Shown here: piece by piece, positions 30,751 to 40,364 of the stretch
How the letters are laid out: every line of letters starts with the position of its first letter
Numbering within the stretch: the stretch's first letter is position 1
Assembly (NCBI RefSeq): GCF_025564065.1
Contig: NZ_JAMGZK010000053.1
Location: 124,001-188,000, forward strand
DNA: 64,000 bases
Origin: Silvania hatchlandensis
GTDB lineage: Bacteria; Pseudomonadota; Gammaproteobacteria; Enterobacterales; Enterobacteriaceae
Reading direction: 5' to 3'
The notes under the pieces: generated by a model
The model's database searches: none
What the model was told of the DNA's origin: nothing
Seen by the model: only the letters and a program-made list of their open reading frames with translations
Translations under genes and position numbers: made by a program

Positions 30751-31923
30751 ATGTTCGAGTTTTCAACCGTCGTGGATCGTCACGGCACCTGGTGCACCCA
30801 GTGGGATTACGTCGCCGACCGTTTCGGCGCATCCGACCTGCTGCCGTTCACCATCTCCGATATGGATTTTGCCACCGCCCCCTGCATTACCGATGCCCTG
30901 CATCAGCGCCTCGATCATGGGGTGTTTGGCTACAGCCGCTGGAAAAACGACGAGTTTCTGGCGGCCGTTGCCCACTGGTTCCAGCAGCGTTTTGCCTGCG
31001 CGATTGACACCGACGCATTAGTGTATGGCCCGTCGGTCATCTATATGGTTTCTGAGCTGATCCGCCAGGGGTCAAATCCGGGCGACGGCGTGGTGGTGCA
31101 TACTCCCGCCTACGACGCGTTTTACAAAGCCATCGAGGGCAATCAGCGCCGGGTGGTGGGCGTGGCGCTGGAGAAAGACGCTACCGGCTGGCAGTGCGAT
31201 ATGAACGCGCTTGAAGCGGTGCTGGCCCAGCCGCAAAACCGCATTCTGCTGCTGTGCAGCCCGCAAAACCCGACCGGCAAGGTCTGGACCCGCGACGAGC
31301 TGACCACCATGGCCGCGCTGTGCGAACGTCACAACGTGAAGGTCATCAGCGATGAAATTCATATGGATATGGTGTGGGGCGAGCACCAGCACATACCCTG
31401 GAGCGCGGTGGCGCGCGGCAACTGGGCACTGGTCACTTCCGGCTCCAAAAGCTTTAACATTCCCGCCCTGACCGGCGCCTATGGTCTGATTAGCGATGAG
31501 CCCAGCCGGAGTGCGTACCTGCAGGCACTGAAAAACCGGGATGGCCTGTCGTCGCCCTCGGTGCTGGCGCTGGTCGCCCACATTGCCGCCTACCGCCAGG
31601 GCGAGCCGTGGCTGGATGCACTGCGTCAGTATCTGGAGGCCAATTTACGCTATGTTGCTGAGACGCTGAACGCCGCGTTTCCCGCGCTCAACTGGCAGCC
31701 GCCGCAGGCCTCTTACCTGGCGTGGATAGACCTGCGCCCGCTCAATCTTGACGACAACGCCCTGCAGAAGGTGCTGATCGAGCAGCAAAAAGTGGCGATC
31801 ATGCCGGGGTACACTTACGGTGCGGAGGGCGCAGGTTTTGTGCGGCTCAATGCCGGATGCCCGCGCAGCAAGCTCGAGCAAGGGGTGCAGCGGCTGATTG
31901 CCGGGATCCGCTCGCTGGGCTAA
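30751..31923 (+). CDS. malY: Cystathionine beta-lyase / maltose regulon modulator MalY
   Basis: A 390-residue fold-type I pyridoxal-phosphate enzyme, the same length as E. coli MalY. The cofactor lysine is Lys233 in TSGSKSFNIPALTG. CSPQNPTGKVWTRDEL and SDEIHMDMVW supply the aspartate and other cofactor contacts. MalY cleaves cystathionine to homocysteine, pyruvate and ammonia. Separately, it binds MalT and keeps the maltose activator inactive. AAAGGACAAG precedes the ATG. Second gene of malXY. Confidence 0.95.
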   Translation: MFEFSTVVDRHGTWCTQWDYVADRFGASDLLPFTISDMDFATAPCITDALHQRLDHGVFGYSRWKNDEFLAAVAHWFQQRFACAIDTDALVYGPSVIYMVSELIRQGSNPGDGVVVHTPAYDAFYKAIEGNQRRVVGVALEKDATGWQCDMNALEAVLAQPQNRILLLCSPQNPTGKVWTRDELTTMAALCERHNVKVISDEIHMDMVWGEHQHIPWSAVARGNWALVTSGSKSFNIPALTGAYGLISDEPSRSAYLQALKNRDGLSSPSVLALVAHIAAYRQGEPWLDALRQYLEANLRYVAETLNAAFPALNWQPPQASYLAWIDLRPLNLDDNALQKVLIEQQKVAIMPGYTYGAEGAGFVRLNAGCPRSKLEQGVQRLIAGIRSLG

Positions 31924-31928
31924 AACGC

Positions 31929-31956
31929 TTGCGCAACGGAATATTCCTTTGCGCAA
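31929..31956. repeat. Two copies of the palindrome TTGCGCAA upstream of add
   Basis: TTGCGCAA occurs at 31929-31936 and 31949-31956, centres 20 bases apart (about two helical turns), between malY and add. A TATAAT hexamer at 31982-31987, followed by add at 32021, is the likely -10 of add, so the pair lies just upstream of the promoter. It could be a dimeric operator; the regulator is unknown. Confidence 0.5.
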
Positions 31957-32020
31957 ATAGCTTTTTACCTCGTTTTATTTTTATAATGGGCCGCACTACT
32001 TTAACTATAAGAGTGCGACC

Positions 32021-33022
32021 ATGATTGATTCCCGCCTGCCGTTAACTGACATTCACCGCCATCTTGATGGCAACATTCGTGCCCAGACCATTCTCGACCT
32101 CGGGCAACAATATAATTTGACCCTGCCCGCCCGGACGCTCGAAAGCTTAATCCCGCACGTCCAGGTCACCGAAAACGAACCCGATCTGGTCAGCTTCCTG
32201 AGCAAGCTCGACTGGGGCGTGAAGATGCTGGCTTCGCTGGATGCCTGCCGTCGCGTGGCATATGAGAACATCGAAGACGCAGCCCGCAATGGCCTGCACT
32301 ACGTTGAGCTGCGTTTCTCCCCGGGATATATGGCGATGACCCACCAGTTGCCGGTAGAGGGTGTCGTTGAAGCGGTGATTGCGGGTGTGCGCGAAGGTTG
32401 CAAAGCCTTTGACGTTGAAGCACGTCTCATTGGCATCATGAGCCGTACCTTTGGCGAAGCAGCATGCCTGCAGGAGCTGGAAGCGCTGTTGGCGCACCGG
32501 GATCAGATCACTGCCATCGATCTGGCGGGTGATGAACTGGGCTTCCCTGGCAGTTTGTTCCTCTCTCACTTTAACCGCGCGCGCGATGCAGGCTGGCACG
32601 TCACCGTGCATGCCGGTGAGGCCGCAGGCCCGGAGAGCATCTGGCAGGCGATCCGTGAGCTGGGCGCCGAGCGTATTGGTCACGGGGTAAAAGCGGTGGA
32701 AGACAGAGCCCTGATGGATTTTCTGGCGGAGCAGCGCATCGGGATTGAATCCTGTCTGACGTCCAATATCCAGACCAGCACCGTCGCCACGCTGGCGCAG
32801 CATCCGCTGAAAATCTTCCTTGAGCATGGGGTTCTGGCCTCGCTGAACACCGACGATCCGGCGGTTCAGGGCGTGGACATTATTCATGAATATACGGTGG
32901 CTGCGGCGCTGGCCGGGCTGAGCCGGGAGCAGATCCGCCAGGCGCAGATCAACGGTCTGGAGATGGCCTTTTTAACGCCTGCTGAGAAACAAGCGCTGCG
33001 TGATAAGGTTGCGCAGGGATAA
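32021..33022 (+). CDS. add: Adenosine deaminase Add
   Basis: A 333-residue zinc enzyme, the same length as E. coli Add, converting adenosine and deoxyadenosine to inosine forms. The zinc ligands His12 and His14 are in DIHRHLDGN. The catalytic segments [13 protein letters not shown] and [10 protein letters not shown] and the SLNTDDPAV loop are intact. It probably has its own promoter (TATAAT at 31982-31987) although it follows malY in the same direction. It converges on ydgJ across 33 bases. Confidence 0.97.
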   Translation: MIDSRLPLTDIHRHLDGNIRAQTILDLGQQYNLTLPARTLESLIPHVQVTENEPDLVSFLSKLDWGVKMLASLDACRRVAYENIEDAARNGLHYVELRFSPGYMAMTHQLPVEGVVEAVIAGVREGCKAFDVEARLIGIMSRTFGEAACLQELEALLAHRDQITAIDLAGDELGFPGSLFLSHFNRARDAGWHVTVHAGEAAGPESIWQAIRELGAERIGHGVKAVEDRALMDFLAEQRIGIESCLTSNIQTSTVATLAQHPLKIFLEHGVLASLNTDDPAVQGVDIIHEYTVAAALAGLSREQIRQAQINGLEMAFLTPAEKQALRDKVAQG

Positions 33023-33023
33023 T

Positions 33024-33048
33024 AAAAAGCCCGGCATCGCACCGGGCT
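33024..33048 (-). terminator. Intrinsic terminator of ydgJ
   Basis: Read leftward, AGCCCGG-7 nt-CCGGGCT is followed by TTTTTATT. It lies right after the ydgJ stop and within two bases of the add stop. Confidence 0.85.
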
Positions 33049-33055
33049 GATTGCA

Positions 33056-34096
33056 TTACGCCAGACAGAGCGTCGAGCGATGTTTGGCGGATTCAATACC
33101 CAGCTCGATCAGCTCCATAATCTGAATCGCCTGACTTGCCGGAACCGGGTTTTCACCGTCACCGTTCAGCGCATCGCGGATACCCGCGTAGTACGCCGGA
33201 TAGTTGCCCGGCAGCGTCAGCCAGCTCTCTTCCACTCGCTCTTCACCCTCAACGCGGGTCAGGACGCCGTCACGCATGTCGTAGCCCCAGTCTTCCTGCG
33301 GCAAACGCTCGCCATTTTTCAGACGATCTTCCTGTGGGTCGAGACCGTATTTCACATAGCTGCCGCGCGTACCGTGAACGATATAGCGCGCCGACTCCGC
33401 CGCCGCCAGCATGGTGCCGTGCAGCACGACGCGACGCTGCGGATAGCTCAGTACCGCATGGAAGTAATCCGTGGCCTGCGAGCCAGGACGCAGCTGGGCC
33501 AGATCGACGGTCAGGCTGACCGGCAGGCCAAACAGATTGACGGCCTGATCGAGAAGATGCGGAGCCAGATCGTACCAGATGCCGCTCCCGGGGCCTGCCT
33601 GCTCGCGCCAGCGGTTACGCACCTGCGGACGGAAACGGTCAAAATGAGACTCAAAGAAAGCAACTTCGCCGAGTGACCCATCGGCAATCAGCGCCTTGAC
33701 GGTCAGAAAATCGCTGTCCCAACGACGGTTGTGGAATACGGACAGCAGTTTGCCGAGGCTTTTTGCCAGCGCATCCAGCTCGCGCGCTTGTGACAGTGTC
33801 ACGGTGAAAGGCTTATCGACGACCACGTGTTTACCCGCTTCCAGGGCGGCTTTCGCCAGCGGGAAGTGCGTATCGTTTGGCGTTGGGATCACAATCAAAT
33901 CAATATCGGGATCGTTGAACAGATGCTTAGGCTCGGAGACCACCGGGACCGTCGGCCAGTCCGCATGGACTTTCGTCGCGTCGCTGCTGGACACTGCCGC
34001 CAGCACCATCCCAGGCGTACCGGCAATCAGCGGCGCGTGAAACGTTTTGCTCGCGTAACCATAACCAATTAATCCAACACGGATTTTGTCACTCAT
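33056..34096 (-). CDS. ydgJ: Gfo/Idh/MocA-family oxidoreductase YdgJ
   Basis: A 346-residue NAD(P)-dependent oxidoreductase, the same length as E. coli YdgJ. The Rossmann fold starts with VGLIGYGYASKTFHAPLI. The family lysine lies in GKHVVVDKPFTVTL, and the C-terminal domain has GSGIWYDLAPHLLDQA with the expected histidine. Substrate unknown; the family acts on sugars and inositols. The start is set at 34096 (MSDKIRVGLIG) rather than the ATG 15 bases upstream, which has no E. coli equivalent. Divergent from blr. Confidence 0.93.
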   Translation of the reverse strand: MSDKIRVGLIGYGYASKTFHAPLIAGTPGMVLAAVSSSDATKVHADWPTVPVVSEPKHLFNDPDIDLIVIPTPNDTHFPLAKAALEAGKHVVVDKPFTVTLSQARELDALAKSLGKLLSVFHNRRWDSDFLTVKALIADGSLGEVAFFESHFDRFRPQVRNRWREQAGPGSGIWYDLAPHLLDQAVNLFGLPVSLTVDLAQLRPGSQATDYFHAVLSYPQRRVVLHGTMLAAAESARYIVHGTRGSYVKYGLDPQEDRLKNGERLPQEDWGYDMRDGVLTRVEGEERVEESWLTLPGNYPAYYAGIRDALNGDGENPVPASQAIQIMELIELGIESAKHRSTLCLA

Positions 34097-34329
34097 GAAG
34101 TTGCCTCTCATCTTTTTACACGCTTATTTCACACGATCTTTTCATACGTCACAATAGTTTAATCTGGGGTTTCCCTGCGAAATACACTATTTGCAATCAG
34201 TAATTTCTAATTAACATTTATAACTTGCTGAATAAAATAATAAAACAGCCTCGCAAACCGCTTGCTGCATGGACGGGTGCGCTGTAAAATTCTCAACCTG
34301 AATTTATGGACAAATCTAATTAATGAATC

Positions 34330-34488
34330 ATGACGACAATTATTAATCGAATTATTGAGTTAGCAGGGTGGATTGTTCTGGGCGTGTCAGTCGTGTTACT
34401 GGGTATCGCCAGCCAGATTGATACCTATCAGCCGCCAGAGCCGGTTAACAGCGTGATGCAGCATACCCCCCCTAATAACCACAGCTGA
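34330..34488 (+). CDS. blr: Small division-septum membrane protein Blr
   Basis: A 52-codon ORF between ydgJ and cnu. It contains one membrane helix and the Blr pattern NR(I/L)IEL.GWIVL..SV.LLG.AS.ID.YQPPE. E. coli Blr is 41 residues and begins at the residue equivalent to Ile5/Asn6. Here there is no ATG at that point, so translation probably starts at the ATG at 34330, adding five residues (MTTII), and the C-terminus is also longer. Blr localises to the septum and affects sensitivity to beta-lactams and other cell-wall stress. The ribosome site is weak. Confidence 0.85.
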   Translation: MTTIINRIIELAGWIVLGVSVVLLGIASQIDTYQPPEPVNSVMQHTPPNNHS

Positions 34489-34534
34489 TGGCCGTTGCGT
34501 ATTGCCAGCCGTCATGAACAGCGTTACCCTTCTG

Positions 34535-34554
34535 CAGGCGTCAGTCGACGCCTG
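34535..34554 (+). terminator. Hairpin after blr
   Basis: CAGGCGTC-4 nt-GACGCCTG is a perfect eight-base-pair stem 46 bases after the blr stop. The following sequence (ATTTAC) is only weakly T-rich, so termination efficiency is uncertain. Confidence 0.5.
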
Positions 34555-34685
34555 ATTTACCAGTAAAGAAAATTCTTAATTTTGCCGACGGGCAGGTACC
34601 GCTGTTTACCTTTTTTTGATCCGTTTGTTATTCAAACGAAATACCCCTTCGGTATGACTGACTTTATATAGGGAAAATAATTAAT

Positions 34686-34901
34686 ATGACCGTGCAAGAT
34701 TATTTATTAAAATTTCGCAAAATTAATTCGCTGGAAAGCCTGGAAAAGCTGTTTGACCATCTGAACTATACCCTGAGCGATCATCAGGAGATCATCAGCA
34801 TGTACCGTGCCGCCGACCACCGCCGCGCTGAGCTGGTCTCTGGCGGGCGTTTGTTCAACATCGGTGAGGTTCCCAAGGCGGTCTGGCACTTCGTGGAATA
34901 A
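34686..34901 (+). CDS. cnu: OriC-binding nucleoid-associated protein Cnu (YdgT, Hha family)
   Basis: A 71-residue Hha/YmoA-family protein, the same length as E. coli Cnu/YdgT. It has the family core [20 protein letters not shown] and [13 protein letters not shown]. Hha-like proteins pair with H-NS and StpA and help silence AT-rich or horizontally acquired genes; Cnu also binds the origin region. It precedes ydgK by 86 bases, as in E. coli. Confidence 0.96.
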   Translation: MTVQDYLLKFRKINSLESLEKLFDHLNYTLSDHQEIISMYRAADHRRAELVSGGRLFNIGEVPKAVWHFVE

Positions 34902-34987
34902 GAAAGTAGCCATTCAACTGAATTGTTATATAATCTCGCCCCTGCTAATTTCGCTGCACGCGCTTTGACTGACTTTCGGGAGAGAAG

Positions 34988-35428
34988 ATGGCCACAACGG
35001 CTGGAGAAAAAATTGGCGGCTGGTTACTCGCCCCGCTTGCCTGGCTGCTGGTTGCTTTATTGAGTGCCTCCCTGGCGCTGCTGCTTTACACCACGGCGTT
35101 AATTACCCCGCACGCGTTAAAAACGCTGGGCGCACAGAATACGTATGAAATCGTGATGTGGTTTATCTCCTTCGCCTTCGCGATCGCCATGTGGTACTAC
35201 ACGCTGTGGCTGACCATCGCCTTTTTTAAGCGCCGTCAGAAAGTCCCTAAGCATTATATTATCTGGCTGCTTGTCTCCGTATTACTGGCGGTGAAAGCGT
35301 TTGCCTTTTCGCCGGTTTCCGATGCGCTGGCCGTGCGTCAGTTGCTCTTCCCTCTGCTGGTGACCGCGCTGTTCGTGCCCTACTTTAAGCGCTCGACGCG
35401 GGTGAAGAACACCTTTGTGAACCCGTAA
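34988..35428 (+). CDS. ydgK: Inner-membrane protein YdgK
   Basis: A 146-residue protein with four predicted helices, matching E. coli YdgK (about 136 residues) in the same place between cnu and rsxA. I know no experimentally assigned function. GGGAGAGAAG precedes the ATG. A long imperfect hairpin with a T run (about 35450-35490) separates it from rsxA. Confidence 0.9.
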   Translation: MATTAGEKIGGWLLAPLAWLLVALLSASLALLLYTTALITPHALKTLGAQNTYEIVMWFISFAFAIAMWYYTLWLTIAFFKRRQKVPKHYIIWLLVSVLLAVKAFAFSPVSDALAVRQLLFPLLVTALFVPYFKRSTRVKNTFVNP

Positions 35429-35449
35429 TAACCCTACAGTTAACCTGTT

Positions 35450-35490
35450 GTCGCCTGCGTCGCTTTGTCCGATAATAGGCGGCTTTTTTA
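35450..35490 (+). terminator. Possible terminator of ydgK
   Basis: GTCGCCT pairs with AGGCGGC (one G-T pair) across a loop of about 20 bases and is followed by TTTTTTA. The long loop lowers confidence. Confidence 0.5.
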
Positions 35491-35504
35491 TTTCAGGCTG
35501 AATA

Positions 35505-36086
35505 ATGACCGATTACTTACTGCTCTTTGTCGGCACGGTGCTGGTGAACAACTTCGTCCTCGTGAAGTTCCTTGGCCTTTGCCCGTTTATGGGTGTGTCT
35601 AAGAAGCTAGAAACCGCGATGGGGATGGGGCTGGCAACCACCTTCGTGATGACCCTCGCCTCTATCTGTGCATGGTGGATTGACACCTGGATCCTGATCC
35701 CACTCGGTCTGACCTACCTGCGCACGCTGGCCTTTATTCTGGTTATCGCCGTGGTGGTGCAGTTCACCGAAATGGTGGTGCGTAAAACCAGCCCGGCGCT
35801 GTACCGTCTGCTGGGTATCTTCCTGCCGCTGATCACCACTAACTGTGCGGTGCTCGGCGTGGCGTTGCTCAACATTAACCTTGGGCATAACTTCCTGCAA
35901 TCGGCGCTGTACGGCTTCTCTGCCGCCGTCGGCTTCTCGCTGGTGATGGTGCTGTTTGCGGCAATCCGCGAGCGCATGGTCGCCGCCGATGTCCCTGCAC
36001 CGTTTCGCGGTAACGCCATCGCGCTGGTGACCGCCGGTCTGATGTCGCTGGCCTTTATGGGCTTCAGTGGTCTGGTGAAGTTGTAA
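35505..36086 (+). CDS. rsxA: Electron transport complex subunit RsxA (RnfA)
   Basis: A 193-residue protein with six membrane helices, the same length as E. coli RsxA. Two inverted conserved segments characteristic of RnfA/RnfE and NqrD/E are visible: [21 protein letters not shown] near the start and [21 protein letters not shown] near residue 110, each with a cysteine that in related complexes binds a membrane 2Fe-2S cluster with RsxE. The Rsx complex drives reduction of SoxR and keeps it inactive. First gene of the rsx operon; its stop overlaps the rsxB ATG by one base. Confidence 0.96.
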   Translation: MTDYLLLFVGTVLVNNFVLVKFLGLCPFMGVSKKLETAMGMGLATTFVMTLASICAWWIDTWILIPLGLTYLRTLAFILVIAVVVQFTEMVVRKTSPALYRLLGIFLPLITTNCAVLGVALLNINLGHNFLQSALYGFSAAVGFSLVMVLFAAIRERMVAADVPAPFRGNAIALVTAGLMSLAFMGFSGLVKL

Positions 36087-36664
36087 TGAATGCTATCTGG
36101 ATTGCCATCGCCGCCATCAGTGTGCTGGGGCTGATTTTTGGCATTATCCTCGGTTACGCCTCGCGCCGCTTTGCGGTGCAGGACGATCCGGTGGTCGAAA
36201 AAATCGATGAGCTGCTGCCGCAAAGCCAGTGCGGACAGTGCGGCTACCCTGGCTGCCGCCCTTACGCTGAGGCGGTGGGTTCCGGCGGCGAAAAAATTAA
36301 CCGCTGTGCCCCCGGTGGCGAAGCAGTGATGCTGAAGATTGCCACACTGCTTAACGTAGATCCGCAGCCCGTTGATGGCGATGAGAGTGTTCAAGAGCCG
36401 GTTCGCGTGCTGGCGGTCATTGACGAGCCCAACTGCATCGGCTGCACCAAATGTATTCAGGCCTGCCCGGTCGATGCCATCGTGGGTGCTACCCGCGCGA
36501 TGCATACCGTGATGGCGGATCTGTGCACCGGCTGTAATCTCTGCGTCGCGCCTTGCCCGACACAGTGCATTACCTTAGTGCCGGTAGAGACAACGACCGA
36601 CAGCTGGAAATGGGATCTCCAGACCATTCCGGTGCGCATTATTCCAGTGGAACAACATGCTTAA
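36086..36664 (+). CDS. rsxB: Electron transport complex iron-sulfur subunit RsxB (RnfB)
   Basis: A 192-residue protein, the same length as E. coli RsxB. It has an N-terminal membrane helix (about residues 4-26), a proline/alanine-poor linker, a four-cysteine cluster site (Cys49, Cys52, Cys57, Cys74 in [10 protein letters not shown]...NRC) and two ferredoxin-type [4Fe-4S] motifs (Cys117-120-123-127 and Cys147-150-153-157). It passes electrons within the Rnf-type complex at the inner membrane. It overlaps rsxA by one base and rsxC by eight. Confidence 0.97.
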   Translation: MNAIWIAIAAISVLGLIFGIILGYASRRFAVQDDPVVEKIDELLPQSQCGQCGYPGCRPYAEAVGSGGEKINRCAPGGEAVMLKIATLLNVDPQPVDGDESVQEPVRVLAVIDEPNCIGCTKCIQACPVDAIVGATRAMHTVMADLCTGCNLCVAPCPTQCITLVPVETTTDSWKWDLQTIPVRIIPVEQHA

Positions 36665-38678
36665 GTTATTTTCTGCCTTCAGAAAAGAGAAGATCTGGGA
36701 TTTCGACGGCGGTATTCACCCGCCGGAGATGAAAACCCAGTCCAGCGGTACGCCGCTGCGCCAGATTCCGTTGGCCAACCACTTTATTATTCCCCTGAAA
36801 CAGCACATTGGCGCTGAGGGTGAGCTGTGTGTCAAAGCCGGTGACAGCGTGTTACGCGGCCAGCCGCTGACCTTCGGGCGCGGACGGATGCTCCCGGTTC
36901 ACGCCCCGACCTCGGGCAAAGTGGTGTCCATCGCGCCGCATACGGTCGCCCACCCTTCGGCGCTGTCCGAACTGTGCGTGGTGATTGAAGCCGACGGCGA
37001 AGACCGCTGGATCGACCGCGACGGCTGGAGCGACTATCGCAGCCACAGCCGCGAGGCGCTGATCGAGCGCATTCACCAGTCCGGCGTGGCCGGTCTGGGT
37101 GGCGCGGGCTTCCCGACCGGCAACAAACTGCAGGGCGGCGGGGACAAAATTCAGACGTTGATTATCAACGCTGCCGAATGCGAGCCTTATATCACCGCCG
37201 ACGATCGGCTGATGCAGGACTGCGCGGCGCAGATCGTCGACGGGATTCGCATCCTCGCGCATATTCTTCAGCCTCGCGAAGTGCTGATCGGCATCGAAGA
37301 TAACAAACCGCAGGCGATCTCCATGCTGCGCGCGGTGCTGGCAAATAGCCACGACATCAGCCTGCGGGTAGTCCCGACCAAATACCCCTCTGGCGGCGCA
37401 AAGCAGCTGACGCAAATTTTAACCGGGAAGCAGGTTCCGCACGGCGGGCGCTCCTCGGACATTGGCGTGTTGATGCAGAACGTCGGTACCGCGTATGCGG
37501 TGAAACGTGCCGTTGTCGACGGTGAACCGCTCACCGAGCGCGTCGTCACCTTAACGGGCGAAGCCGTAAACCGGCCTGGCAACGTCTGGGCACGCTTGGG
37601 TACGCCGGTCCGCCACCTGCTGGAGCAGGCCGATTTCTGCCCGGGAGCCGAGCAGTTGGTGATTATGGGCGGCCCGCTGATGGGCTTTACCCTGCCGTGG
37701 CTGGACGTTCCGGTGGTAAAAATCACCAACTGTCTGCTGGCCCCGTCTGCGAGCGAGATGGGCGAAGAGCAGGAAGAGAAAGGCTGCATTCGCTGCAGCG
37801 CCTGCGCCGACGCCTGTCCGGCGGATCTGCTGCCCCAACAGTTGTACTGGTTCAGTAAAGGCCAGATCCACGACAAAGCCAAAGCCCATAATCTGGCCGA
37901 CTGCATTGAATGCGGCGCCTGCGCCTGGGTTTGCCCGAGCAGCATTCCGCTGGTGCAATATTTCCGCGTCGAGAAAGCCGAGATTTATGCCATCGAGCGG
38001 GAAGAAAAACGCGCGGCCGAAGCCAAAGCGCGCTTTGAAGCCCGCCAGCTGCGCCTCGATCGTGAAAAAGCTGCCCGTGAAGCGCGCCATAAAAAGGCTG
38101 CGGTGCAGCCTGCCGCGAAAGATCAGGACGCCATCAGCGCGGCCCTGGCGCGCGTTCGCGAGAAGAAAGCCACCGCGACCCAGGACGTGGTGATCCCGGC
38201 AGGACGTCGTCCGGACAACAGCGATGTGATTGCCGCCCGCGAAGCGCGAAAGGCCGAGGCCCGCGCCCGTCAGGCAGAAAAAGAACAAGCGACCCAGCCG
38301 CAGCCGGATGTTGATCCGCGTAAAGCCGCGGTTGAAGCCGCCATCGCCCGTGCCAAAGCGCGTAAAGCGCCGCAACCCGAGGTGATTGAAGTCGAGCAGG
38401 CCCCGGTCGACCCGCGCAAAGCGGCCGTCGAAGCCGCGATTGCGCGTGCCAAAGCGCGCAAAGCGACGCCGCCGGATGTGACCCTGACAGAACCTACACC
38501 AGTCGACCCGCGTAAAGCGGCAGTCGAAGCCGCCATCGCCCGTGCGAAAGCACGTAAAGCGGCACAACAGGAAGAAGAACCGGCGGCCAACGACGATCCG
38601 CGCAAAGCTGCAGTTGCTGCGGCGATTGCGCGCGTTCAGGCCAAAAAAGCCGCACAGCAGGCAGTCAACGAGGATTAA
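36657..38678 (+). CDS. rsxC: Electron transport complex subunit RsxC (RnfC) with C-terminal repeats
   Basis: A 673-residue subunit. The N-terminal part binds FMN and NADH by homology to complex I subunit F ([22 protein letters not shown]). Two [4Fe-4S] motifs follow at Cys377-380-383-387 and Cys416-419-422-426. After residue 440 the protein becomes a charged, alanine-rich helical tail ending in four copies of the 19-residue unit [20 protein letters not shown]. coli RsxC is 740 residues with more copies, so the 67-residue difference is about two repeats. It starts eight bases inside rsxB; rsxD begins right after its stop. Confidence 0.96.
   Translation: MLKLFSAFRKEKIWDFDGGIHPPEMKTQSSGTPLRQIPLANHFIIPLKQHIGAEGELCVKAGDSVLRGQPLTFGRGRMLPVHAPTSGKVVSIAPHTVAHPSALSELCVVIEADGEDRWIDRDGWSDYRSHSREALIERIHQSGVAGLGGAGFPTGNKLQGGGDKIQTLIINAAECEPYITADDRLMQDCAAQIVDGIRILAHILQPREVLIGIEDNKPQAISMLRAVLANSHDISLRVVPTKYPSGGAKQLTQILTGKQVPHGGRSSDIGVLMQNVGTAYAVKRAVVDGEPLTERVVTLTGEAVNRPGNVWARLGTPVRHLLEQADFCPGAEQLVIMGGPLMGFTLPWLDVPVVKITNCLLAPSASEMGEEQEEKGCIRCSACADACPADLLPQQLYWFSKGQIHDKAKAHNLADCIECGACAWVCPSSIPLVQYFRVEKAEIYAIEREEKRAAEAKARFEARQLRLDREKAAREARHKKAAVQPAAKDQDAISAALARVREKKATATQDVVIPAGRRPDNSDVIAAREARKAEARARQAEKEQATQPQPDVDPRKAAVEAAIARAKARKAPQPEVIEVEQAPVDPRKAAVEAAIARAKARKATPPDVTLTEPTPVDPRKAAVEAAIARAKARKAAQQEEEPAANDDPRKAAVAAAIARVQAKKAAQQAVNED
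38313..38651 (+). repeat. Tandem coding repeat in rsxC
   Basis: Four in-frame copies of a unit encoding [19 protein letters not shown] start at 38313, 38409, 38505 and 38595. The spacing is 96, 96 and 90 bases, with variable spacers between. Such repeats expand and contract by slippage or recombination, which explains copy-number differences from E. coli. Confidence 0.95.
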
Positions 38679-39731
38679 ATGGTTTTCAGAATCGCAAGCT
38701 CCCCTTATACCCACAACCAGCGTCAGACATCGCGCATTATGATGCTGGTTTGTCTGGCCGCGCTGCCGGGCATCGCCGTTCAGTTCTGGTTTTTTGGCTG
38801 GGGGACGCTGTTTCAGATAATCCTGGGCTGTGCGAGTGCGCTGGCCGCTGAGGCGCTGGTGCTAAAGCTGCGCAACATGGCGGTCAGTAAGATTCTGGCT
38901 GACAACTCTGCCCTGCTCACCGGTCTGCTGCTGGCCATCAGTATTCCGCCGTTTGCTCCCTGGTGGATGGTGGTGCTGGGTACCGTTTTCGCGGTGATCA
39001 TTGCCAAACAGCTGTACGGTGGACTGGGCCATAACCCGTTCAACCCGGCAATGATTGGCTACGTGGTATTGCTGATCTCGTTCCCGGTGCAGATGACCAG
39101 CTGGCTGCCGCCGCACGACATCGCCGCCACTGTACCGGGCTTTATCGATGCGCTGCAGGTGATTTTCTCCGGCCATACCGCCAGCGGTAGCGATATGTTA
39201 AGCCTGCGGATGGGCGTGGATGGCATCAGCCAGGCTACGCCGCTCGACACCTTTAAAACCTCCCTGCACGCGGGACACAGCGTCGAGCAGATCCTGAACA
39301 TGCCGATATACAGCGGCGTGCTGGCAGGCGCGGGCTGGCAGTGGGTCAATCTGGCCTATCTGGCGGGCGGTCTGTTTATGATTTGGCAAAAGGCGATCCG
39401 CTGGCACATTCCGGTCAGCTTCCTGGCTACCCTGGCAATCTGCTCCGGGCTGGGCTGGATTTTCTCGCCGGAAACGCTGGCCTCGCCGCAAATCCATCTG
39501 CTCTCCGGGGCGACCATGCTCGGTGCGTTCTTTATCCTTACCGACCCGGTGACAGCCTCCACCACCAACCGTGGACGCCTGATCTTTGGCGCGCTGGCCG
39601 GTCTGCTGGTGTGGCTGATCCGCTGCTTTGGCGGCTACCCGGACGGCGTGGCCTTTGCGGTTCTGCTGGCTAACATCACCGTACCGTTAATTGATTACTA
39701 CACGCGACCGCGCGTGTATGGCCATCGCTAA
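38679..39731 (+). CDS. rsxD: Electron transport complex subunit RsxD (RnfD)
   Basis: A 350-residue membrane protein with about eight to nine helices, related to NqrB. The sequence [10 protein letters not shown] contains Thr187, the residue expected to carry covalently bound FMN. E. coli RsxD is 352 residues. The ATG follows the rsxC stop directly, and the 3' end is 10 bases before the rsxG ATG. Confidence 0.95.
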   Translation: MVFRIASSPYTHNQRQTSRIMMLVCLAALPGIAVQFWFFGWGTLFQIILGCASALAAEALVLKLRNMAVSKILADNSALLTGLLLAISIPPFAPWWMVVLGTVFAVIIAKQLYGGLGHNPFNPAMIGYVVLLISFPVQMTSWLPPHDIAATVPGFIDALQVIFSGHTASGSDMLSLRMGVDGISQATPLDTFKTSLHAGHSVEQILNMPIYSGVLAGAGWQWVNLAYLAGGLFMIWQKAIRWHIPVSFLATLAICSGLGWIFSPETLASPQIHLLSGATMLGAFFILTDPVTASTTNRGRLIFGALAGLLVWLIRCFGGYPDGVAFAVLLANITVPLIDYYTRPRVYGHR

Positions 39732-39741
39732 GGGACTCGCC

Positions 39742-40362
39742 ATGCTAAAAACCATGCAGCAACACGGCGTGACGCTGGCGCTCTTTGCCGCCGTCCTCAC
39801 CGGCCTGACCGCGCTGGTCAACGGGCTGACCAAATCCACCATCGAAGAGCAGGCAGCCCGCCAGCAAAAGGCGCTGTTCGACCAGGTGATCCCGGCTGAT
39901 TTCTACGATAATGACCTGCAAAAAAGCTGCTTTATCGCGCAGGCTGCCCCGCTTGGCAAAGGACAACACCGTATTTTTATCGCCCGTAAAGGCGATACCC
40001 CGGTCGGCGCGGTAATGGAAGCGACTGCACCTGACGGCTATTCCGGTGCCATCCAACTGCTGGTCGGGACCGATTTCAGCGGCACCGTGCTAGGCACGCG
40101 CGTCACCGAACATCACGAAACCCCAGGACTTGGTGATAAAATTGAAACGCGCCTGAGCGACTGGATTTTGCATTTTGCCGGTAAAGTTATCCACGGCAGC
40201 GACGATACCGCGTTTGCGGTCAAGAAAGATGGTGGCGAATTCGACCAGTTTACCGGTGCGACCATCACCCCACGCGCAGTGGTGAATGCCGTCAAACGCG
40301 CGGGTGTCTACGCGCAAACGCTGCCCGTGCAGCTTAACAATCTGCCCGCCTGTGAGGAGTAA
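39742..40362 (+). CDS. rsxG: Electron transport complex subunit RsxG (RnfG)
   Basis: A 206-residue protein anchored by one N-terminal helix (about residues 10-28) with a periplasmic FMN domain. The [11 protein letters not shown] motif supplies Thr174 for covalent FMN. The start is set at 39742, giving [15 protein letters not shown] as in E. coli and the same length; an open frame to 39691 overlaps rsxD and has no support. It is followed after two bases by rsxE. Confidence 0.95.
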   Translation: MLKTMQQHGVTLALFAAVLTGLTALVNGLTKSTIEEQAARQQKALFDQVIPADFYDNDLQKSCFIAQAAPLGKGQHRIFIARKGDTPVGAVMEATAPDGYSGAIQLLVGTDFSGTVLGTRVTEHHETPGLGDKIETRLSDWILHFAGKVIHGSDDTAFAVKKDGGEFDQFTGATITPRAVVNAVKRAGVYAQTLPVQLNNLPACEE

Positions 40363-40364
40363 TC

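Noticed and set aside
31929..31956. A PurR box upstream of add
   Set aside because: The TTGCGCAA repeats do not contain the central AAACGTTT of the PurR consensus.
38313..38651. Evenly spaced repeats that could suggest a CRISPR array
   Set aside because: They are in-frame protein repeats inside rsxC, and the units and spacers are both coding and similar to E. coli RsxC.
37551..38714. A 387-codon frame antisense to rsxC
   Set aside because: It is a shadow of rsxC; its apparent repeats are the reverse complement of the RsxC repeat units.
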